Below, in pieces: positions 24,606 through 35,096 of a stretch of DNA of 36,458 nucleotides; the stretch's first letter is position 1, and the number at the start of each line of letters is the position of its first letter. The position numbers and the translations under genes are program-made. Source of the DNA: Comamonadaceae bacterium (GTDB lineage Bacteria; Pseudomonadota; Gammaproteobacteria; Burkholderiales; Burkholderiaceae_C). The notes below the pieces were generated by a model, which was given only the letters and a program-made list of their open reading frames with translations, was not told where the DNA came from and did no database searches. The stretch lies in contig CANFWT010000022.1 of NCBI GenBank assembly GCA_947450895.1, positions 1 to 36,458 of the forward strand, given 5' to 3'.

Positions 24606-24741
24606 GTCTGTCCTCTGAATCAAGTTGGATAAATTCTTACGAGAATTGTCGCACGCGAAAATCGGGCCTGCGCGCGCCTGCGATTGCGGTGTCGGAGGCC
24701 GTACACCCCCTTGGACCGAACTTAAAAACCCAAATAAATCA

Positions 24742-24770
24742 AGGCTCTTTTCCGTGTTCTAGGCTACAAT
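24742..24770 (+). promoter_or_regulatory. Candidate sigma-70 promoter of the rimP-nusA-infB operon
   Basis: A good -10 hexamer, tacaat (24765-24770), lies in an AT-richer stretch. The expected -35 position (24742-24747, aggctc) is a poor match to consensus. The start site would be near 24777, a few bases before the leader hairpin. Confidence 0.45.
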
Positions 24771-24780
24771 CCGCGCTTCA

Positions 24781-24822
24781 CGACCAAACGGGCGGGTATT
24801 TACCGCCCGTTTTTTTTGGTCG
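24781..24822 (+). terminator. Leader intrinsic terminator / attenuator upstream of rimP
   Basis: The stem acgggcgg (24788-24795) with ccgcccgt (24803-24810) has a seven-base loop and is followed by eight T residues (24810-24817). Outer arms cgaccaaa (24781-24788) and tttggtcg (24815-24822) can extend the pairing across the U-run. It sits directly after the putative transcription start and 67 bp before rimP, so transcripts must read through it to reach the operon. Confidence 0.75.
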
Positions 24823-24888
24823 ATTGTTTTTTGATTGCTGCGGGCAAGGCGCCGGCGGCAAAGCCTGATTGAAATGGATTGAACGAGC

Positions 24889-25500
24889 GTGGCATTGCAA
24901 GATATCGTGGCGCAAATAGTGTCTGGCTTGGGCTATGACCTGGTTGAAATTGACCGGTCGGCTGGTGGTTTGCTTCGCATTACGATTGATTTGCCATGGG
25001 TGCAAGCGGCCGAGGGCGAGGCCCAAGTAGAGCAGTTCGTAACGGTCGAGGACTGTGAGAAGGTCACGCGTCAATTGCAGTTTGCTCTGGAGGTCGACGG
25101 AGTTGACTACCGCAGGCTTGAAGTGTCATCCCCAGGCATTGACCGACCTTTGCGCCACGTCGCCGATTTTGAGCGTTTTGCGGGCCAAGTGGTCGACGTC
25201 ACGCTCAAAGCAGCGATTGGTGCGGCGGCGACGGGCCAAATCAGCGCCAACCGCAAGAAGTTTCGCGGAACGCTGGAGCGCACCGTAGATGCGCAGGGCC
25301 AAGTGGGGTGGCAGATCGTCTGGAGCGATGCGCCCGAGGTCAAACCTGGTCAGCGGGTAAGCAAAAAGCGCGTGCCACCGCCCTTGCAGGCCCTCGGCTT
25401 TGCGTTGGACGAGTTGCGCGAGGCACGCTTGGCGCCCATAGTGAGTTTCAAAGGGCGCGGCGGTGCTGCAGCTTTGGATGGTGATGAATCAGTTTCGTAG
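24889..25500 (+). CDS. rimP: Ribosome maturation factor RimP
   Basis: This 203-residue protein starts at GTG 24889 (MALQDIVAQIVSGLGYDLVE). An in-frame ATG at 24874 is followed at once by TGA and cannot be used. The RimP N domain contains ALEVDGVDYRRLEVSSPGID and RPLRHVADFERFAGQVVDV. The Sm-like C domain follows (GTLERTVDAQGQVGWQIVW). RimP binds pre-30S particles during maturation of the small ribosomal subunit. The C-terminal tail (about 155-203, KKRVPPPLQALGFALDELRE) is longer than in E. coli RimP (about 150). It is first in the rimP-nusA-infB order conserved across bacteria. Confidence 0.92.
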   Translation: MALQDIVAQIVSGLGYDLVEIDRSAGGLLRITIDLPWVQAAEGEAQVEQFVTVEDCEKVTRQLQFALEVDGVDYRRLEVSSPGIDRPLRHVADFERFAGQVVDVTLKAAIGAAATGQISANRKKFRGTLERTVDAQGQVGWQIVWSDAPEVKPGQRVSKKRVPPPLQALGFALDELREARLAPIVSFKGRGGAAALDGDESVS

Positions 25501-25532
25501 TCATTGAATAGAGTGTTCAGGAGAGTCAAGGC

Positions 25533-27038
25533 ATGAATCGCGAATTGTTAATGTTGGTTGAGGCTATTTCACGCGAGAAAAACGTGGAGCGGGATGTTGT
25601 GCTCGCCGCCGTCGAAGCGGCACTGGCGCAAGCCACTAAAAAGCTGTATGCCGGTGAGGTAGACATTCGTGTCGCGCTGGACCGAGACAGCGGTAACTAC
25701 GAGACCTTCCGACGCTGGCATGTAGTGCCTGATGAGGCGGGCTTGCAATTGCCTGACCAGGAAATTTTGCTTTTTGAAGCAAAAGAGCAGATTCCGGACA
25801 TCGAGGTCGATGAATACATCGAAGAGTCGATTGAGTCGGTTCCCATCGGGCGCATCGGCGCGATGGCGGCCAAGCAGGTGATTTTGCAAAAGATCCGTGA
25901 TGCCGAGCGGGAAATGCTGCTCAATGACTTTATGTCACGGGGCGACAATATCTTCGTCGGCACAGTAAAGCGCATGGACAAGGGTGACCTGATTGTCGAA
26001 AGTGGTCGCGTCGAAGGCCGCTTACGCCGCAGCGAAATGATCCCCAAGGAAAACTTCCGTGCTGGCGACCGCGTGCGGGCCATGATCATGGAGGTGGACC
26101 TTACCTTGCGCGGTGCGCCTATTGTGCTGTCGCGCTCCGCGCCGGACTTCATGATTGAGCTTTTTCGCCAGGAAGTTCCCGAGATCGAGCAAGGCCTGCT
26201 GGAGATCAAATCCTGCGCCCGCGACCCCGGTTCGCGCGCAAAGATTGCGGTTTTGTCGCACGACAAACGCGTCGACCCGATTGGTACCTGCGTGGGTGTG
26301 CGTGGCACCCGCGTCAATGGCGTGACCAACGAACTCGCCGGCGAGCGGGTGGACATCGTCCTGTGGAGCGAAGACCCTGCGCAGTTTGTGATCGGCGCGC
26401 TGGCGCCGGCCAATGTGTCGTCCATCGTGGTGGACGAAGAGCGCCATGCCATGGACGTGGTGGTGGACGAGGAAAACCTGGCGATCGCGATTGGCCGTGG
26501 CGGCCAAAACGTTCGTCTCGCGTCTGAGCTCACGGGTTGGAAAATCAACATCATGGACGCCGCCGAATCGGCACAGAAGCAGGCAGTGGAAACCGATTCC
26601 GGCCGCAAACTGTTCATGGACAAGCTCGATGTAGACGAAGAAATCGCCGACATCCTGATTGCGGAAGGCTTTACCAGCCTGGAAGAAGTGGCCTACGTGC
26701 CCTTGCAAGAGATGTTGGAGATCGAAAGCTTTGACGAGGACACCGTTAACGAGTTGCGTACACGTGCCAAAGATGCTTTGTTGACCATGGAAATCGCCCG
26801 CGAAGAAAATGTCGGCGCCGTGTCACAAGATTTGCGCGATTTTGCGGGCTTGAGTCCTGAGGCGATTGCCAAATTGGCCGAAGCTGGCGTGCATACGCTG
26901 GATGATTTTGCCGATCTTGCCACTGACGAACTTACAGAAATCACTGGCCAGTCTGCGGACGAAGCCACGGCCCTGATCATGAAGGCACGCGAGCATTGGT
27001 TCTCCAATGACGCCGCTTCTCAAGAGTCACGGTCATGA
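25533..27038 (+). CDS. nusA: Transcription termination/antitermination factor NusA
   Basis: This 501-residue protein starts [20 protein letters not shown]. An N-terminal RNA-polymerase-binding domain (about 1-130) precedes the S1 domain ([20 protein letters not shown]), the KH1-KH2 RNA-binding pair ([40 protein letters not shown]) and two C-terminal acidic HhH repeats ([40 protein letters not shown]). The length equals the usual proteobacterial form with both acidic repeats. A ggaga Shine-Dalgarno sequence precedes ATG 25533. It lies 32 bp after rimP and 15 bp before infB. Confidence 0.96.
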   Translation: MNRELLMLVEAISREKNVERDVVLAAVEAALAQATKKLYAGEVDIRVALDRDSGNYETFRRWHVVPDEAGLQLPDQEILLFEAKEQIPDIEVDEYIEESIESVPIGRIGAMAAKQVILQKIRDAEREMLLNDFMSRGDNIFVGTVKRMDKGDLIVESGRVEGRLRRSEMIPKENFRAGDRVRAMIMEVDLTLRGAPIVLSRSAPDFMIELFRQEVPEIEQGLLEIKSCARDPGSRAKIAVLSHDKRVDPIGTCVGVRGTRVNGVTNELAGERVDIVLWSEDPAQFVIGALAPANVSSIVVDEERHAMDVVVDEENLAIAIGRGGQNVRLASELTGWKINIMDAAESAQKQAVETDSGRKLFMDKLDVDEEIADILIAEGFTSLEEVAYVPLQEMLEIESFDEDTVNELRTRAKDALLTMEIAREENVGAVSQDLRDFAGLSPEAIAKLAEAGVHTLDDFADLATDELTEITGQSADEATALIMKAREHWFSNDAASQESRS

Positions 27039-27053
27039 AAGGTTAGCCCATAA

Positions 27054-29966
27054 ATGTCAATCACGACTGTCGCTGAGTTCGCCAATGAGCTCAAAAAATC
27101 CCCTGAAACCCTGCTCGATCAGCTGAAGTCCGCAGGGGTGGCCAAGGCGTCGCCCAGCGACGTCTTGACCGATGCAGATAAACACAGTCTGCTCAACTAC
27201 CTGCAAAACAGCCACGGAACGGCCGGTGCTGATCGTAAGAAAATCACCTTGGTGAAGAAGCAGACAACCGAAATCAAGCAGGCCGACGCCAGTGGCAAAG
27301 CCCGTACGATCCAAGTGGAGGTTCGCAAGAAGCGAACTTTTGTGCGCCGTGAGGATGGGCTCGATGCCTTGCCTGAGGGCGCAGACGCGCCTGCCGCGCC
27401 TGCGGTCGCCGAGCCGGTAATTAGCGATGCAGAATTGGTGCGCCGCGAAGAGGAAGCGCGCCACCAGGCTGAATTTATTCGCCGCCAAGAGGAAGAGCTG
27501 GCCGCTCGCCGCCAGGAAAGGGAAGAGCAAGAGGCCAAAGCCCGGGCTGCGCACGAGAAGGCGGCTGCTGAAGCCGCCGCCCAGGCCCAGGCTGATTCTG
27601 CTGCGAAAGCGTTGGAACAAAAGCTGGCGCCGCAGGCGTCTAGCGCCGCCGCGCAGTCAGAGCCACAGGCACAGCCAGACCCGGAAATCGCTCAAACGGC
27701 TGTCAAGGCTGCTGCTGTGGCGCGCGAAGCGGCGATTGCCAGTGCGGCTGTTGCTTCCAAAGCCGCCGCAGCCGAAGAGACCAAGCGTGCATCGGAGTTG
27801 GGAGAGCGCCGCCGTAAGGCCGAAGCCGAAGCAGCGGCAATTCGTCTGATGATGGCCACGCCAAATAAAGTGGCAGTGCCTCTGAAGAAGCCCGAGCCGC
27901 CCAAGCCGGTGGTAGATCCCAAGGGCGCAATCAAAGGCACCTTGCACAAGCCCGCCACGGGTTCCACCGTGGCCAAGCCAGCCAAACCCGGCGCCACCGC
28001 AGCAGCGCCAGGCGCAGGCAAGGAAGTCAAGTCCGCCAAGCTGTCGAGCAGCTGGGCGGGTGACCCGGCCAAAAAGAAAGAACTTAAGACACGCGGTGAC
28101 ACCGGCGCAGGCGCCGGACGCTCGACCAACTGGCGCGCCGGCCCCCGTGGCCGACGCGGCAACGACCGTGACCGTGACGACCATGTGCAAGCCGCGCCGG
28201 TCGAAGCGCGCGTGCTCGAAGTTCACGTTCCTGAGACCATTACCGTGGCCGAGTTGGCGCACAAGATGGCGGTGAAAGCTTCTGAGGTGATCAAGCAGCT
28301 CATGAAGCTGGGCCAGATGGTGACCATCAACCAGCCGCTGGACCAAGATACCGCGATGATTGTGGTCGAAGAGCTGGGCCACACTGCCGTGATTGCCGCA
28401 TTGGACGATCCCGAAGCCTTCACCGACGACGACGTGGCGCAAGCCCAGTTTGAGTCGCTGCCACGCGCTCCCGTAGTGACCGTCATGGGCCACGTGGACC
28501 ATGGCAAAACGTCTTTGCTGGACTACATCCGCCGCGCCAAAGTGGCTTCTGGAGAAGCCGGTGGCATTACGCAGCACATTGGCGCCTACCACGTGGAAAC
28601 GCCACGCGGCATGATTTCCTTCCTGGACACCCCCGGTCACGAGGCGTTTACCGCCATGCGTGCCCGCGGTGCCCAGGCTACCGACATCGTGATTTTGGTG
28701 GTAGCAGCCGACGACGGTGTCATGCCGCAAACCAAAGAGGCGATCAAACACGCCAAAGCAGCCGGTGTGCCCATCGTGGTGGCGATCAACAAGATCGACA
28801 AGCCTGACTCCAACCCCGAGCGCGTGAAAAACGAGCTGGTGGTCGAAGAGGTGGTGCCTGAAGAGTTTGGTGGTGATTCGCCTTTTGTGCCCGTATCGGC
28901 CAAAACAGGCCAGGGCATTGACCAGTTGCTCGAACAGGTGCTATTGCAGGCGGAAGTGCTGGAGTTGCGCGCCCCGGTAGCGTCCATGGCCAAGGGTCTG
29001 GTGATTGAGGCGCGTTTGGACAAAGGCCGCGGTCCCGTGGCCACGATTCTGGTGCAGTCGGGGACGCTCAAGACCGGTGATGTAGTGCTGGCAGGCCAAA
29101 CCTTTGGCCGCGTGCGCGCCATGCTGGACGAAAACGGCAAGCCAATCAAAGAAGCCGGTCCTTCGATTCCGGTGGAAATCCAGGGCTTGACCGATGTGCC
29201 CCAGGCGGGTGACGAGTTCATGGTGATGTCCGACGAGCGGCGAGCACGTGAAATTGCCACCTACCGTGCGGGCAAGTTCCGCAACACCAAACTGGCCAAG
29301 CAACAGGCGGCCAAGCTGGAGAACATGTTCAGCGACATGTCGGGCGGCGACGTCAAGATGCTGCCCATCATCGTCAAGGCAGACGTGCAGGGTTCGCAAG
29401 AAGCCTTGGCCGCGTCTTTGCTCAAGCTCTCGACCGACGAGGTCAAGGTGCAAATGGTGTACTCCGCCGTGGGTGGTATCAGTGAGTCCGACATCAACCT
29501 GGCCATTGCGTCCAAGGCGATCGTGATCGGTTTCAATGTACGGGCCGATGCCGGCGCGCGCAAACTGGCCGAACACAATGGTGTGGATATTCACTACTAC
29601 AGCATCATTTACGACGCGGTGGACGAGCTCAAAGCCGCCATGTCGGGCATGCTGGCCCCGGAAAAGCGGGAAGAAGTCATCGGTTTTGCCGAGATTCGCA
29701 CGGTGTTCGTGGCGTCCAAGATTGGCACGGTGGCCGGCTGTATGGTCACTGGTGGTCATGTCAACCGCAGCGCGCATTTCCGCCTGCTGCGCGACAACGC
29801 AGTCATCTACACCGGCGAGCTCGATTCGCTCAAGCGGATGAAAGACGATGTGCGCGAGGTCAAGGAAGGCTTCGAGTGCGGTATCAAACTCAAGAACTAC
29901 AACGACATCGCCGTGGGCGACCAGTTGGAATTCTTCGAGATCAAAGAAATCGCGCGCACCATATGA
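27054..29966 (+). CDS. infB: Translation initiation factor IF-2
   Basis: This 970-residue GTPase starts [20 protein letters not shown], the IF2-N subdomain. A long charged Ala/Glu/Lys/Arg segment (about 60-370, largely helical and low complexity) precedes a second IF2-N-like module ([20 protein letters not shown]). The G domain has GHVDHGKT (479-486), [11 protein letters not shown] and [10 protein letters not shown]. Domains II-IV end with ...[15 protein letters not shown]-2 places initiator tRNA on the ribosome. The extended N-terminus is typical of proteobacterial IF-2. Its stop is followed by a repeat element and not directly by rbfA. Confidence 0.97.
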   Translation: MSITTVAEFANELKKSPETLLDQLKSAGVAKASPSDVLTDADKHSLLNYLQNSHGTAGADRKKITLVKKQTTEIKQADASGKARTIQVEVRKKRTFVRREDGLDALPEGADAPAAPAVAEPVISDAELVRREEEARHQAEFIRRQEEELAARRQEREEQEAKARAAHEKAAAEAAAQAQADSAAKALEQKLAPQASSAAAQSEPQAQPDPEIAQTAVKAAAVAREAAIASAAVASKAAAAEETKRASELGERRRKAEAEAAAIRLMMATPNKVAVPLKKPEPPKPVVDPKGAIKGTLHKPATGSTVAKPAKPGATAAAPGAGKEVKSAKLSSSWAGDPAKKKELKTRGDTGAGAGRSTNWRAGPRGRRGNDRDRDDHVQAAPVEARVLEVHVPETITVAELAHKMAVKASEVIKQLMKLGQMVTINQPLDQDTAMIVVEELGHTAVIAALDDPEAFTDDDVAQAQFESLPRAPVVTVMGHVDHGKTSLLDYIRRAKVASGEAGGITQHIGAYHVETPRGMISFLDTPGHEAFTAMRARGAQATDIVILVVAADDGVMPQTKEAIKHAKAAGVPIVVAINKIDKPDSNPERVKNELVVEEVVPEEFGGDSPFVPVSAKTGQGIDQLLEQVLLQAEVLELRAPVASMAKGLVIEARLDKGRGPVATILVQSGTLKTGDVVLAGQTFGRVRAMLDENGKPIKEAGPSIPVEIQGLTDVPQAGDEFMVMSDERRAREIATYRAGKFRNTKLAKQQAAKLENMFSDMSGGDVKMLPIIVKADVQGSQEALAASLLKLSTDEVKVQMVYSAVGGISESDINLAIASKAIVIGFNVRADAGARKLAEHNGVDIHYYSIIYDAVDELKAAMSGMLAPEKREEVIGFAEIRTVFVASKIGTVAGCMVTGGHVNRSAHFRLLRDNAVIYTGELDSLKRMKDDVREVKEGFECGIKLKNYNDIAVGDQLEFFEIKEIARTI

Positions 29967-29968
29967 GC

Positions 29969-30075
29969 CTCCACGCTGGTGGCTTCGCCGCTCTCCGAGA
30001 ACACTTCGTGTACTGCGCTGCCCCCCGGCGGGGCCGGCGCACGCCTTGGGGCGGTACGGTGGCGGGCGGAGCGTG
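29969..30075. repeat. GC-rich repeat at the infB/rbfA junction (same family as in hrpA)
   Basis: The stretch cgctgccccccggcgggg ... gccttggggcgg ... ggcgg (about 30016-30065) matches the reverse complement of the hrpA repeat (1210-1292) with scattered mismatches and one or two indels. The left end cctccacgct (29969-29978) corresponds to the repeat's tgggggcc-type end. cacgct near the left end and agcgtg (30070-30075) at the right form an inverted terminal match. The copy lies between infB and rbfA and runs up to the rbfA start. Confidence 0.65.
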
Positions 30076-30078
30076 CCT

Positions 30079-30447
30079 GTGAAGAAAAAGTCTTCCGCCC
30101 CCAACCGCGGTTTTCGCGTCGCCGATCAGATTCAGCGCGATCTGACCGAGCTGATCGCACGCGAGTTGAAAGACCCGCGCGTGGGCATGGTAACCATCCA
30201 GTCGGTCGAGGTGACGCCGGACTACGCGCACGCCAAGGTGTATTTCAGCCTTTTGGTGGGCGACCCGGTGCAGTGCGCCGAGGGTCTGAACCAAGCGGCT
30301 GGTTTTTTGCGTTCGGGTTTGTTCAAGCGCCTGCACATTCATACCGTGCCGACGCTGCATTTTTTGTTCGACCAGACCACGGAGCGTGCGGCGGATATGA
30401 ATGCCCTGATCGCGCGCGCGGTATCGTCGCGCGCCAAAGAGGACTGA
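30079..30447 (+). CDS. rbfA: Ribosome-binding factor A
   Basis: The protein is about 122 residues and starts (M)[20 protein letters not shown]. It continues [20 protein letters not shown] and [19 protein letters not shown], ending with [16 protein letters not shown], the KH-like RbfA fold. RbfA binds 16S rRNA helix 1 during 30S maturation and cold adaptation. The start is GTG at 30079 or 30073 (two residues longer). Both lie in or against the end of the GC-rich repeat, whose ggag could act as ribosome site. No ATG is available near the conserved N-terminus. truB follows after 6 bp. Confidence 0.9.
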   Translation: MKKKSSAPNRGFRVADQIQRDLTELIARELKDPRVGMVTIQSVEVTPDYAHAKVYFSLLVGDPVQCAEGLNQAAGFLRSGLFKRLHIHTVPTLHFLFDQTTERAADMNALIARAVSSRAKED

Positions 30448-30453
30448 AAAAAG

Positions 30454-31431
30454 ATGAACGCGCCACGTGCACGGGTTGCAAGGCGCCCCGTGCATGGGGT
30501 GATTTTGCTGGACAAGCCTCTGGGTTTTTCCAGCAACCAGGCTTTGCAAAAGGCCAAGTGGCTGTTGCGGGCCGAAAAAGCGGGCCACACCGGCACGCTC
30601 GACCCGCTGGCCACCGGCGTGTTGCCGCTGTGTTTTGGCGCAGCGACCAAGTTCAGTCAGATGCATTTAGACGCCGACAAGGTGTACGAAGCAACACTGC
30701 ACCTGGGGGTGAAGACCAGCACCGCAGATGCTGAGGGCGATGTGCTGAGCGAACGCGCGGTGCAGGTGAGCGTGCAAGATATTGAACGGGTGGTGCGCCA
30801 GTTCACCGGCCCCATAAGCCAGGTGCCACCCATGCACAGCGCTTTAAAGAAAGACGGCAAGGCCTTGTACGAGTACGCCAGGGCCGGTATCGAGGTAGAA
30901 CGCGCGGCGCGCGAGGTGACGATTTACGCTTTGCGCGTGCTGGAAATGCCCACGGTGGCGGTCCCGCACGCGCTGAAGATTGAAGTGAGCTGCAGCAAGG
31001 GAACCTACATCCGCACCCTGGGTGAGGACATGGGGGAAGCTTTGGGTTGCGGTGCGCATCTGAGCACTTTGCGCCGCACTCGCACAGGTATGTTTGGGCA
31101 AACGCAATGCGTGAGCCTGGAATCCTTGGAGGCAATGACCGATGCGCAACGGCTGGGCCTGCTGCTGCCGGTTGATGTCTTGTTGGAAGGTCATCACCGC
31201 GTCACTCTGGAGAGCGAGAGTGCAGGGCGGTTTTTGAGTGGTGTGCGTCGCAGAGGCGAATGGCCTGACGCGCAGCAGGTGGCGGTCTACGCCGCGGGTC
31301 CTGCTGCACTGCTGGGCACCGGCCATGTGAAGGCAGGGGAATTGATCCCGGGGCGGCTGTTGAGTCCGCTGGAAATTGCCCAGGCGCAAGCGCAAAGTGT
31401 GGCGCTGTCCGAGGCAATGAATACGAATTGA
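30454..31431 (+). CDS. truB: tRNA pseudouridine(55) synthase TruB
   Basis: This 325-residue protein starts [20 protein letters not shown]. The catalytic aspartate is D50 in [56 protein letters not shown] and [20 protein letters not shown] are the family motifs. It makes pseudouridine 55 in the tRNA T arm. The C-terminal PUA-like portion (about 250-315) is present. It follows rbfA by 6 bp and precedes typA by 29 bp, so typA may be partly co-transcribed. Confidence 0.96.
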   Translation: MNAPRARVARRPVHGVILLDKPLGFSSNQALQKAKWLLRAEKAGHTGTLDPLATGVLPLCFGAATKFSQMHLDADKVYEATLHLGVKTSTADAEGDVLSERAVQVSVQDIERVVRQFTGPISQVPPMHSALKKDGKALYEYARAGIEVERAAREVTIYALRVLEMPTVAVPHALKIEVSCSKGTYIRTLGEDMGEALGCGAHLSTLRRTRTGMFGQTQCVSLESLEAMTDAQRLGLLLPVDVLLEGHHRVTLESESAGRFLSGVRRRGEWPDAQQVAVYAAGPAALLGTGHVKAGELIPGRLLSPLEIAQAQAQSVALSEAMNTN

Positions 31432-31460
31432 AATTTGAATCTGTTGAAAGAAAGTGAAAC

Positions 31461-33284
31461 ATGAGTAGCAAGCAAATCCGCAACATCGCAATCATCGCCC
31501 ACGTTGACCATGGCAAAACCACCATGGTCGACCAGCTGCTGCGCCAGTCCGGCACCTTTGCCGAGCACGAAAAAGTGGTCGACACGGTGATGGACAACAA
31601 CGCGATTGAAAAAGAGCGTGGCATCACGATTTTGGCCAAGAACTGCGCCGTGACCTGGGAAGGCACGCACATCAACATCGTCGACACCCCCGGACACGCG
31701 GACTTCGGCGGTGAGGTGGAGCGCGCCCTGTCCATGGTCGACGGCGTTGTGCTGCTGATTGACGCCCAAGAAGGCCCCATGCCCCAAACCCGCTTTGTGA
31801 CCAAGAAGGCCTTGGCCTTGGGTCTGAAGCCCATTTTGGTGGTCAACAAGGTGGACAAGCCCGGTGCGCGGCCAGACTTTGTGGTCAACGCTGCATTTGA
31901 CTTGTTTGACAAGTTGGGCGCTACCGATGAGCAACTCGATTTTCCGGTGGTTTACGCCTCGGGCATCAATGGCTGGTCCTCGCTGGTTGAGGGCGAGGCT
32001 GGCGAACAATGGGGTCCTGACATGTCGGCCCTGTTCAACACCATCTTGGCGCACGTGCCATCGCAAAAAGGCGATCCGGCCGCGCCTTTGCAATTGCAGA
32101 TCTCGGCGCTGGACTTCTCGACCTTTGTCGGGCGCATCGGCGTGGGCCGCATCAGCCAGGGCACGATCAAACCGATGATGGACGTGGTGGTGATGGAAGG
32201 CCCGGACGGCAAACCCCTCAAAGGCCGTGTGAACCAGGTGCTGACCTTCCAGGGGCTGGAGCGCGTGCAGGCTACCGAGGCGGGTCCGGGCGAGATTGTG
32301 CTGATCAACGGCATTGCCGAAATTGGTATCGGAGTCACCATTACTGACCCGGCCAATCCCATGCCACTGCCCATGCTCAAAGTGGACGAGCCGACGCTTA
32401 CCATGAACTTTTGCGTCAACACCAGCCCCTTGGCCGGTCGTGAAGGCAAGTATGTGACCAGCCGCCAGATCTGGGACCGCCTGCAGAAAGAGCTGCAACA
32501 CAATGTGGCGCTGCGCGTCAAAGAAACCGACGAAGAAGGCATTTTTGAAGTCATGGGCCGCGGCGAGTTGCACCTGACTATTCTGTTGGAAAACATGCGC
32601 CGCGAAGGCTACGAGCTGGCCGTTTCCAAGCCCCGCGTGGTGTTCCGCGAAGTCAACGGCGACAAGCACGAGCCTATCGAATTGGTGACCGCCGACATTG
32701 AAGAAACCCACCAAGGCGGCGTGATGCAAGCCCTGGGCGAACGCAAGGGCGAGTTGGTGAACATGGAGCCGGACGGCCGTGGCCGTGTGCGCCTGGAATA
32801 CCGCATTCCGGCGCGTGGCCTGATTGGCTTTACCAACGAGTTTTTGAACTTGACCCGTGGTTCGGGCCTGATTTCCAACATCTTTGACAGCTACGAGCCA
32901 CACAAGGGTGACATTGGCGGACGCAAAAACGGCGTGCTGATCTCCATGGACGCCGGTGAAATTTTCACTTACGCCCTGGGCAAGCTCGACGACCGGGGCC
33001 GCATGTTCGTCAAGGCCAACGACCCGGTGTACGAAGGCATGATCGTGGGCATCCACAGCCGTGACAACGACTTGGTGGTCAACGCCACGCGCACCAAGCA
33101 GCTGACCAACTTCCGCGTCTCTGGCAAGGAAGACGCGATCAAGATCACGCCCCCGATTGACTGCACGCTGGAGTACGGTGTGGAATTTATCGAGGATGAT
33201 GAGTTGGTCGAGATCACGCCCAAGTCCATCCGCCTGCGCAAGCGCTATTTGACCGAGAGCGAGCGCAAGCGCGCGGGACGCTAA
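31461..33284 (+). CDS. typA: Ribosome-associated GTPase TypA/BipA
   Basis: This 607-residue translational GTPase starts [20 protein letters not shown], with G1 AHVDHGKT at 13-20. Switch motifs [12 protein letters not shown] and [16 protein letters not shown], then [10 protein letters not shown], follow. Domains II, III and V and the BipA-specific C-terminal domain ([33 protein letters not shown]) are complete. BipA supports 50S assembly and stress or low-temperature growth. A gaaag-rich ribosome site precedes ATG 31461. A strong terminator follows at 33339-33364. Confidence 0.96.
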   Translation: MSSKQIRNIAIIAHVDHGKTTMVDQLLRQSGTFAEHEKVVDTVMDNNAIEKERGITILAKNCAVTWEGTHINIVDTPGHADFGGEVERALSMVDGVVLLIDAQEGPMPQTRFVTKKALALGLKPILVVNKVDKPGARPDFVVNAAFDLFDKLGATDEQLDFPVVYASGINGWSSLVEGEAGEQWGPDMSALFNTILAHVPSQKGDPAAPLQLQISALDFSTFVGRIGVGRISQGTIKPMMDVVVMEGPDGKPLKGRVNQVLTFQGLERVQATEAGPGEIVLINGIAEIGIGVTITDPANPMPLPMLKVDEPTLTMNFCVNTSPLAGREGKYVTSRQIWDRLQKELQHNVALRVKETDEEGIFEVMGRGELHLTILLENMRREGYELAVSKPRVVFREVNGDKHEPIELVTADIEETHQGGVMQALGERKGELVNMEPDGRGRVRLEYRIPARGLIGFTNEFLNLTRGSGLISNIFDSYEPHKGDIGGRKNGVLISMDAGEIFTYALGKLDDRGRMFVKANDPVYEGMIVGIHSRDNDLVVNATRTKQLTNFRVSGKEDAIKITPPIDCTLEYGVEFIEDDELVEITPKSIRLRKRYLTESERKRAGR

Positions 33285-33338
33285 TCGGCTAACGGGTCGA
33301 AGCGGGGCGCAAAGGGCCTAGACTCGACCAGCACAACG

Positions 33339-33364
33339 CAGCGCCCCTTGGGGCGCTGTTTTTT
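33339..33364 (+). terminator. Intrinsic terminator after typA
   Basis: A nine-bp stem, cagcgcccc (33339-33347) with ggggcgctg (33350-33358), has a two-base minimal loop and is followed by six T residues (33359-33364). It separates typA from the hydrolase gene. Confidence 0.9.
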
Positions 33365-33410
33365 ATGGCGAATGCGGTTTGTTTTAGCCGCGATGCGAAA
33401 GGTTTGTACC

Positions 33411-34502
33411 ATGTCTGAGTTTTTGATCACCGAAGTCCGCGGCCAGGTGGGCTTCATCACCTTGAACCGGCCCAAGGCGCTCAATGCCCTGAATCTTGAT
33501 ATGGTGCGCGGCTTGACCCAGGCGCTGCTGGTCTGGGAGCACGACCCGGCGATACAGGCCGTTGCCATTCGCGGCACCAGCAAGTTGGGTAACTTTGGCG
33601 GCTTTTGCGCCGGTGGCGACATCCGCTTTTTCCACCAGGCCGCGCTGGGCGGCGACCCGGCGCTGGAGGACTTTTTTACCGAAGAGTACGCGCTCAACCA
33701 CCTGATTCACCGCTATAGCAAGACCTACATCGCTTTCATGGATGGCATCGTCATGGGCGGGGGCATGGGCATCAGCCAGGGCACGCGCTTCCGCCTAGTC
33801 ACCGACAACACCAAGATGGCCATGCCCGAGACGCACATCGGTCTGTTCCCGGACGTGGGCGGTGGCTATTTCTTAAGCCGCTGCCCGGGCAGCACCGGCG
33901 AGTGGCTGGCGCTGACTGGCGCGGTGCTCAACGCCCAGGGCGCGCTGGAGTTGGGCCTGGCGGACCACTGTCTGGATGCCGGTCGTCTGGATGCGGCATG
34001 GGAAGCCTTGGGCAGCTTGCCCGCAGGCGCAGGGCTGGCGCAGTGGCTCGCCGAATTCGCGCTGACGCCGACGGCGCCAAGCGGTGTGGCGCGAGAACGC
34101 ATTGACCGGGTCTTTTCACTCGCCTCGGTGCCAGAGATGCTGCAAGCGCTGGAGGCCGAAGTCGACGACTGGAGCCAACACACGGCTGTCACCTTGCGCC
34201 ACCGCTCGCCCCTGATGCTGCACGTGGTGCTGGAGCAAGTGCGCCGCGCCCGCGCCATGGGCTTGGCAGACGATTTGCGCATGGAGCGCGACATGGTGCG
34301 CCATTGCTTTTTCACCGCGCACTTGGGGCGCAGCGGCGCAGCCAGCGAAACTGTGGAGGGCATTCGGGCTCTGGCCGTGGACAAAGACCACCAAGCGCGC
34401 TGGAACCCGATGCGGGTGGAAGACGTGACACCCGAGATGGTGGCGCCGTTTTTTGTCAGCCCTTGGCCACCGCAGGCGCATCCGCTGCGCGCCTTGGACT
34501 GA
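33411..34502 (+). CDS. 3-hydroxyisobutyryl-CoA hydrolase-like (enoyl-CoA hydratase/isomerase fold)
   Basis: This 363-residue crotonase-fold protein starts MSEFLITEVRGQVGFITLNR. CAGGDIRFFH forms part of the oxyanion hole. MDGIVMGGGMGISQGTRFRL and MPETHIGLFPDVGGGYFLSR carry the glutamate/aspartate pattern typical of 3-hydroxyisobutyryl-CoA hydrolase in valine breakdown. The length (about 360, longer than classic 260-residue crotonases) and C-terminal RMERDMVRHCFF also fit that class. Enoyl-CoA hydratase activity is an alternative annotation. ATG 33411 was chosen by homology; an upstream frame runs back through the typA terminator. No valine-catabolic partners are in the window. Confidence 0.85.
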   Translation: MSEFLITEVRGQVGFITLNRPKALNALNLDMVRGLTQALLVWEHDPAIQAVAIRGTSKLGNFGGFCAGGDIRFFHQAALGGDPALEDFFTEEYALNHLIHRYSKTYIAFMDGIVMGGGMGISQGTRFRLVTDNTKMAMPETHIGLFPDVGGGYFLSRCPGSTGEWLALTGAVLNAQGALELGLADHCLDAGRLDAAWEALGSLPAGAGLAQWLAEFALTPTAPSGVARERIDRVFSLASVPEMLQALEAEVDDWSQHTAVTLRHRSPLMLHVVLEQVRRARAMGLADDLRMERDMVRHCFFTAHLGRSGAASETVEGIRALAVDKDHQARWNPMRVEDVTPEMVAPFFVSPWPPQAHPLRALD

Positions 34503-34554
34503 GGTCCCAAGGGTCCGAGTTGGCAGGTCACCCCGAAAGGTGGTGGCATGCTCC

Positions 34555-35028
34555 TTAGCGGTGGTGCACCTTCATGGCGCGCTCGACTTCGCGCTTGCCT
34601 TCGCGGTCCTTGATGGTGTCGCGCTTGTCGTGCTCGGCTTTGCCTTTGGCCAGGGCGATCTCGCATTTGATTTTGCCGGCCTTCCAATGCAGGTTGATGG
34701 GCACCAGGGTGTAGCCTTTTTGCTCGACCTTGCCGATCAGGCGCTCAATTTCGGCCTTGTGCATGAGTAGTTTTTTGGTGCGCACCTTGTCCGGGCTGAT
34801 GTGGGTGGACGCGGTGCCCAGCGGGTTGATCTGCAAGCCGATCAAAAACAGCTCTTTGTTGCGCACTACCACGTAGCCGTCGGTGAGCTGCACCTTGCCT
34901 TCGCGCAGTGATTTCACTTCCCAGCCTTCGAGCACCAGACCGGCTTCAAAGCGCTCTTCAAAAAAGTAGTTGTACGCGGCCTTTTTGTTATCGGCAATGC
35001 GGGACGCGGTATCGGGTTTTTTGGCCAT
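34555..35028 (-). CDS. smpB: SsrA-binding protein SmpB
   Basis: This 157-residue protein starts [59 protein letters not shown] and the basic tail [20 protein letters not shown] are the hallmarks of SmpB. SmpB delivers tmRNA to stalled ribosomes for trans-translation. ATG 35028 matches family starts; a longer frame from 35061 is unlikely. It is divergent from ratA, an arrangement widespread in proteobacteria. Confidence 0.95.
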   Translation of the reverse strand: MAKKPDTASRIADNKKAAYNYFFEERFEAGLVLEGWEVKSLREGKVQLTDGYVVVRNKELFLIGLQINPLGTASTHISPDKVRTKKLLMHKAEIERLIGKVEQKGYTLVPINLHWKAGKIKCEIALAKGKAEHDKRDTIKDREGKREVERAMKVHHR

Positions 35029-35096
35029 GGGAGGGAGGTGGGGATGAAAGACAGTTTCCAAAGAGAGCGTGACTACAATCCCGCACTCCCTATTCT

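Noticed and set aside
28941..30104. Minus-strand ORF (387 codons) opposite infB and the rbfA junction
   Set aside because: It is an antisense shadow that crosses two genes and a repeat, with no recognisable protein.
31287..33056. Minus-strand ORF (589 codons) opposite typA
   Set aside because: It is a shadow of the typA frame, with no start context and no homology-like motifs.
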